From: Pelobates cultripes
Lineage: Eukaryota > Chordata > Amphibia > Anura > Pelobatidae
Direction: 5' to 3'
Length of the DNA stretch: 64,000 bases
Assembly (NCBI GenBank): GCA_933207985.1
Contig: OW240920.1
Span: 133,190,850 to 133,254,849 of the forward strand
This document shows, in pieces, positions 58,459 through 64,000 of this stretch. The notes beneath the pieces were generated by a model. The model was not told the origin of the DNA. It was given only the letters and a program-made list of their open reading frames with translations, and searched no databases. Both the position numbers and the translations under genes were made by a program. Numbering within the stretch: the first letter of the stretch is position 1; the number at the start of each line of letters is the position of its first letter.

Positions 58459-58518
58459 TTCTGAGCATTGCATGTAAGTAGTAAGACGGGATGCCATGCA
58501 TCGGTTCTCAAGGCATAC
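58459..58518 (-). CDS. Candidate upstream stem exon of the ABO-like gene (60 bp)
   Basis: Acceptor TTTTTCTTCTTTAG before 58518 and donor CAGAA|GTGAGTAG after 58459 are both good. The 60 bases are open in exactly the phase needed to join the 36-bp exon, giving YALRTDAWHPVLLL and TCNAQK before MLYEKP. Human ABO exon 4 is 48 bp in the same phase; stem regions of GT6 enzymes vary in sequence and length. I see no clear residue similarity, so the call rests on splice sites and phase alone. Confidence 0.42.
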
Positions 58519-59896
58519 CTAAAGAAGAAAAATACGCATGTCAATTTTCATGTAATTATTACTTTTGACCTGCAAGAATAGACTAAATGAGTGCATAGGA
58601 TAATCAATAAAAGTATGCATTCTCAAAGGTATTTTGGTTATTGAGGGGATATGAATTGAGTTCTAGACATAAAGTAGACAAAAGGTTTATGAAAGGTAAA
58701 AAGGTAGACATAAGAATAAAAACTATGACTAGTACATTTTCAAAATGTTTATATAAATATAATCTCTTTGATCTTTCGAGGACTCAGCATCCAGCTGAAA
58801 GAAATTATACACACTTCTCCAACAGACACTTTTCTTATTCAACAATTGATGCTTTTTTTATTAAGTTTTATTGTTTAAAAAGATGTATTTCTATTTAAAT
58901 TACAAATATAATTTGGTCTGATCATGCCCCGGTCTTGTGTACCTTTGAGAACAACCCATTCTATAATTTCACACTGTACGCCGACAATATGTTGCCTACA
59001 TTTTCCTCTCTTGAAATTTTAATCTCTGCTGTTCTCTAATTTATAAATGAATATGGTCTATAATCTAATTATAAATTCAACTTGGTTAAGGCTCAATCTC
59101 AAATTTTATAAGATTTCCACTTTAATTGGTGTAGGAAGTGGATTAAATATATTTAGGTATTAGATTGATGTTCAATGTGGACAAAATGCTTTTAATTAAT
59201 TATACTGTCTTATTTGAAGAGACTTCTTTGATGGGCAGGATTAGCATGATTAAGCCTATCTACTGCCTAATATTCTCTATCTTTTTAGAATGATCCCGAT
59301 ACAAGTTTCTTATAAGATATTAGAGAATATAAGGAAATTGCTGCTTACTTTTGTGTGGAAAGGCAAATAATGAGATTATAATCAAAAGAGATCAATCTCA
59401 AATGGTGTTGGGATTTCCGGATTTCATTCTATTGTATGATGTGACTTGTATGATGTTCACACATGAGTTAGCCTGGGAATTTAAAAAGGACAAACTTTTT
59501 GGATGGTTTGAATTTGAGGTTTCTCAGATTTGAGACACAAACCCATTTAATTTGTTCTGGGTTAAGCCTTCTCTATTTAATTCTTCTAAAATGTCTAATC
59601 CATTACTGGAGGGTGCAGTAAGGACCAGGGCAAAGATCAGATCATGGATGGGCATTTATCTGTTACTCCTATTATAGTTCTAAAATACTACATACAAGAA
59701 ATTGACTTATCCTGTTGAACTCGGAGAAGAATCACTACCTTGATAGATATCAAGACTGGTGGAAATATCCTTTCATTTAATGAAATTCAGTCAAAATTTC
59801 TGCTTTCAAATAAAGAAATGTTTTCATATATTAGGGTCAAATATTTTTTTTAAAAACACAACTTATTTTTTTTTATTTAAAAATTAATTATTAGTA

Positions 59897-60690
59897 CTCA
59901 TGACCAGGGACGTCTTTGGACGGCATTTTCCAGGGGGCGGCAAAAAAAGCCGCCCCCAAATGCCCAGGGCAAATGTCTTGTTAGCCTTGCGGGTAACTGA
60001 CATGCCAGTCGGGCTGCTTGGCGGGCGGGCGGCGCTGGTGAGGGGTCACTTTCCCCTGAGCTGTCTGCTCAGCTCCTTCGCGCGCCGCCCGCAGAGTGAG
60101 GCTGGGAGCAGGAATATGACTTCATATTCCGGCTGCCGGCATCACTCGGCGACGCACGAGGGAGCTGAGCAGACAGCTGAGTGGAAAATGCTCCCTCGCC
60201 AGCGCCGTCCGTCCCCCCAGCAGCCCGACCGGCAGCCCCAGGGAGAGGGAGAACCCCCCCAGCATTCCTAAAGGTAAGGAGGGTGGGGGGGTTAAATTTA
60301 AAAAAAAAAGTGATTGTTAATGTGAGTGAGTGTGTTTGTCTGCTAGTGTGTGTCTATCTGTTAGTGTGTGTGTGTCTGTTAGTGTGTGTGTGTGTGTGTC
60401 TGTTAGTGAGTGTGATTGCCTGTTAGTGTGTGTGTGTCTGTTAGTGAGTGTGTGTGTGTTAGTGAGTGTGTGTTTGTTTGTCTGTTAGTGAGTGTGTGTG
60501 TCTGTTAGTGAGTGAGTGAGTGAGTGTCTGTTAGTGAGTGTGAGTGTGTGTGTCTGTTAGTGAGTATGTGTTTCTGTCAGTGAATATTTGTGTGTATTTA
60601 GAATGCGGGGAAGGGTTCGGGGGAGGGGGGGCGCCTGAGTTTTGTCCTGCCTAGGGCAGCACAAAATCAGGATACACCACTGCTCATGAC
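59897..60690. mobile_element. hAT-type element inside the L1 (778 bp)
   Basis: 59905-60682, ends CAGGGACGTCTTTGG and the complement of CAGTGGTGTATCC, flanked by CTCATGAC on both sides (59897-59904, 60683-60690). The GC-rich left part (59990-60270) contains GAGCTGAGCAGACAGCTGAG and an inverted partner, so it can fold. The core 60310-60600 is a TGTCTGTTAGTGAGTGTG minisatellite, the complement of the one in 44690-45150. Confidence 0.88.
60310..60600. repeat. TGTCTGTTAGTGAGTG minisatellite
   Basis: Imperfect 16-24 bp units within the hAT-type element. Confidence 0.88.
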
Positions 60691-61690
60691 AACATAATAG
60701 CTCCCTCAATATTAAAATGGGGATATGATTTCAAGATAACCCCCTCAATTCAAACTTGATATGAAGCAAGGTCTATACTTAAGAAAAAGGCCCACTCCAT
60801 TAGTTTGCAAGAAATGTATTATAAATTACTACATAGGTGGTGCCTCGTTCCTTCCCATATATCTAAATTTGATAAAACAGTTTCAGATCAGTGCTGGAGA
60901 TGTAGCCAAGAAAGGGGTAATTTTTACCATGTATGGTGGAATTGTATTAAACTGCAGGGAATGACATTTAAAACAACGAAAATATTAAAGCATATATTTA
61001 AAAACTTTTTTAACTTGGAATTTCCAAAGAAAATAAGTCAGCTCAGATTCCCTCAAATAATATATTGTTTGCTAATTGGTATTAAATTATCGCTAGAAAA
61101 TGGAAAAAGATGGAATTTCGCTCTTGGATGGAGATTGTAAATCAAATTTTATATCAGGCGAAAATGGAACGTTATTTTTTCTTTATGAATGAAACATTGC
61201 AACTACATAATGAGATATGGACCCCCTGGTTTAATTACATCACCAACGAAAAAACTCTCATTGGTTAGTGCCTGTACTGTTATGTAATCTATTCTAGACC
61301 TCCAATTTGTTAGTATGTCTGTTAATTGGGTATGTAACAGTAGTGTATGATGGATGAATGTGTTTATTTAAAATGTTTTTTTTTAATCTTTGTCTCATTA
61401 AGATCCCTAGGATTTTTGTCTTTGATTATTTAGTTTTTGAGGAAAATTATCTAAAGCTTGTTTGTCTAAAAAATTTTTTTTTCAACATTGCCGAAATATA
61501 AAAGAAATATATAAAGTACAATTAAATCTAATATAGCAGTTCGGCAAGAAATTCATATATATCATTTACAGAGGTATAGCAGATTTATAGTTTGTCTAAA
61601 GATTTAGTAATGTTGCTTATTCATGTTTATATGTATATTGTTGTCAATATATAATAAAAACTATTTGAAACTAAAAAAGTATACATTCTC

Positions 61691-64000
61691 TTTTCGTAAG
61701 CTTTAATTAGGCAAATGTATACCAATGTAAGACAATGTGTCATACCAATGGTCTACTAATTATCTCAGTATAGGTTTAGCATTATCCTGAGAGTCTAGCC
61801 ATGGTACGAAAACCACCTTAAAATATTTGAGTATCCTAAACATGGCTTAAAGTTTGGCCATCTGTATGTTAATTGTGATCACTGGTTCACCAATCCTGAT
61901 CTCGTCAGTCACATATCATCCCCTTGGACTTCTAATTAAGAACGTCAAATTCTCACTTTTAACCACTTTACTCATGTCGGCTGCATTTCTTATTTAATTT
62001 TCTGGAGAATGGAACGTACTTTATTCCCTACAAGACTATTAAACTAGAGTAGAGGTAATTTACAAAATAGAGGAAATGTTAATGTCAGCGAAGAGCAGAA
62101 ATTATCCAAATGTCCCTAAGATTTTGTCTGTAACCCTTTCCCAATTCAGAATGTGACTTGGAAGTTTATCAGGGGAAGCAATAGAACTGAGTAATGTGTA
62201 CAATAATGAAATAAATGTGGGTAGCTTGAGCCTTCAAACACATCTCTTTAAAAAACAATGTTAAAGATTTAGGTGCTGCTTGGTGGATGAAAATCAGGTG
62301 TGGACTATTGAGCTCTTTTGCTAGAATGTCTCACTGTTAAATGATTAATCTAATCAATATCTAACCATCACATTCACCTTTTTATGCACAGACCTCCAGC
62401 TAGTCCTAATTTGATTATTGAGTCTACCTGTATTAGGAAACCATTACTTCCTTTAGACAATATACTGTGTCCTTTATCTTACAATATTTCATACGTGGTC
62501 TAAAATGTTAATATAAAAGCATAAATGCAAGTTTTCATACATGCAGTAGATGTGACAAAAACAGATATATGAACATGGTCACCTACCTTGCTTATAGGTA
62601 TTTCTAAGGACTCTGAATGTATTTCAAGAAGTAAAGCTTAATAAAAATTTCAACTGAATGTAAAAAAAAGTGTCTGCATTTGAGCATAATGCCCTTATAC
62701 AGTAAATAAAATCATATCATATATTTCTAAAATAGTTTAAAATATTTCCAATATATAAAAGTATTGAAAGCTACTGTAGTAATCTTTATAAATCTCTGGA
62801 ATGCCAATGTAATGCTAACATTGAATTGGTAGAGTTAAATCACTCCTCCCCCTTCGCTGACTGTAGGAATGACCTGTTCCACTGAAAATTCCTGTTCTGT
62901 TGGGCTTTAATTTTAAGCAAATTTACAGGCCTATCAGTGATTAGTGGCTTCTGGCAGAGACATGTGTTCCTTTGCAGGTTAGTTGTCATGTCTAGGGTAT
63001 AGATGAGGGTAGGTGAGGCTTTATGGACTATATTTTATTCTGTAAAATATATGAAAATAAAAATGAATACTCGATTTAGGTAATGAATGATGGTACAAGT
63101 CATCCCTCTACTACCAGGTCCTGTTGTACCTCTGCTCATTTATGAGATAGATCTCTTCTGTCCATTCTCAGACAATCCTATAAGATCACTATTAAATGGA
63201 TTTCCTTACTGTTTATCTGCAACACTTCAATCTATGCTATTCATCAACTACAGTGTACACTGATCAATCATACAAGTACCTTTTGTGCTGTCAAAACAAC
63301 TCTAAAGGATTGAGGCATGGACTCCACAAGACCTCTGAACGTGTCCTGTGTTATCTGGTACACATAGAGTATAAACAGGTGTTTGGGTGACACTAAGCAT
63401 CTGTGCTATACAGGTTGTTGCATGTACTGCATCACAAAGCAGGTTCAACAGCTGTTAGAATGTAGCCCTACAAGACTCATGTACAGTGTGGTGGGAAGAA
63501 GGGAAGCATTTACAGTTCCTCTGCATTTCTTTGCTCAGTGAAGTCTAGCTATGCATAAAATGGCAAGACAATGGAAGCGTGATGGGCTCAGCTTTGATTC
63601 TGATTGTTGTTTAAAAACACAAGACAACTCTATTCTCTTTCACCACAATGCGACTTCTCATCGGACATATAAAAAGTTGGTTGTGTCCTACCTCCTGAAT
63701 TCAGCATAGGCAAAGATCCCAAATTCTGGAAGTAATGGACACCACCAACCCTATCTTTGTTGCTGGCCGGGGTGGAGGAAGCAAGGCAGATGGACACTAT
63801 GAAGAGGAAGGAGGCCTATGGGAGGCAGTGGTTCCACTGACTAGAGTTCTTGTCTTTATATATGTAGCCGTGGCAACAAATCAAGATAGACGGGTGTGAT
63901 AATTCATCCATTGAGAAACTGTTTATTATATGCAGGCATGGTGGCAACTCCCACCCTGATTCTTACTTAACCATCCCCTTCCTATTTCTCACCGTCTGCC
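61691..64000. other. Non-coding stretch; no exon found
   Basis: AT-rich. 63265-63470 (GTACACTGATCAATCATACA…GGCATGGACTCCACAAG) resembles DNA-transposon sequence but I could not classify it. Upstream exons of the ABO-like gene were looked for on the minus strand and not found. Confidence 0.45.

Larger units (their letters stand above)
58611..61690 (+). mobile_element. L1-clade LINE, internally decayed, with near-perfect target duplication
   Basis: 58625-61676, flanked by AAGTATGCATTCTC (58611-58624) and AAGTATACATTCTC (61677-61690), one mismatch. Near 58795 a frame reads AERNYTHFSNRHFSYSTID, the end of an L1 endonuclease domain. Near 58977 LYADN is what remains of the YADD catalytic box. Near 60880-60960 CWRCSQERGNFYHVWWNC is the C-terminal zinc motif of L1 ORF2. 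Large parts of reverse transcriptase are deleted, and a hAT-type element splits it at 59905-60682. The tail is TATAATAAAAACTATTTGAA. Confidence 0.83.

Noticed and set aside
62581..62640. Minus-strand GCAAG|GTAGGT donor as a possible upstream exon of the ABO-like gene
   Set aside because: In the phase required by the next exon there is an in-frame TAA just before the donor.
63690..63730. Minus-strand 34-bp candidate exon ending GAATTCAGGAG|GTAGGA
   Set aside because: Open in phase but no membrane-anchor or stem similarity and weak acceptor; not enough to call.
63735..63900. Plus-strand 54-codon frame starting MDTTNPIF
   Set aside because: No family recognised, no splice or repeat support; could be chance in a locally GC-richer stretch.
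1..64000. CRISPR-like arrays and tRNA/rRNA genes
   Set aside because: No regularly spaced identical repeats with unique spacers and no tRNA or rRNA signatures; tandem repeats present are contiguous satellites.

Overview
This is a repeat-dense vertebrate genomic window, most probably from a frog. The basis is vertebrate-type split exons of one glycosyltransferase gene, CR1/L1/L2-type LINEs, a Gmr1-type Ty3/Gypsy element, a class I endogenous retrovirus env, and many MITEs with TTAAAGGGACACTATAG-type ends that I associate with anuran genomes. The species call is inference. I see no bacterial-type operons, no CRISPR and no rRNA or tRNA genes.

The only host gene I can support is a family-6 glycosyltransferase (ABO/GBGT1/GGTA1 family, closest to ABO) on the minus strand. 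Its last exon is 39150-39888, the exon before it 47583-47717, the one before that 50614-50649, and a weaker candidate lies at 58459-58518. The 36-bp and 135-bp exons have the same lengths and phases as human ABO exons 5 and 6 as I remember them. Earlier exons (cytoplasmic tail and membrane anchor) were not found and may lie beyond 64000.

Layout: 1-5845 holds a minus-strand Gypsy element with integrase upstream of reverse transcriptase, inserted into a MITE. 5846-9660 holds MITEs, low-complexity sequence and a solo LTR. 10531-14306 is a foldback enclosing a CR1 LINE and a 260-bp palindrome. 14528-22300 holds Tc1 remains, a hAT-type element with a CA-rich core and unclassified sequence. 22843-25416 is a large inverted duplication built on MITEs with an L2/Rex1-like LINE between the arms. 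25600-29000 holds more MITEs, a minisatellite and a piggyBac transposase fossil. 29846-34900 holds a retroviral env fossil with a second, internally deleted Gypsy inserted in it. 34960-38660 holds a hairpin, CA minisatellite, LTR-like sequence and MITEs.

The introns of the glycosyltransferase gene are loaded with insertions. The last intron (39889-47582) holds a 3.7-kb hAT-type element containing two further hAT-type elements, all with perfect 8-bp target duplications, plus a 627-bp insertion that starts with a hammerhead-like motif. The intron between 50650 and 58458 holds a 1662-bp tandem triplication whose middle copy is a clean recombinant of the outer two. An L1 (58625-61676), itself split by a hAT-type element, lies upstream, and 61691-64000 has no recognisable gene.
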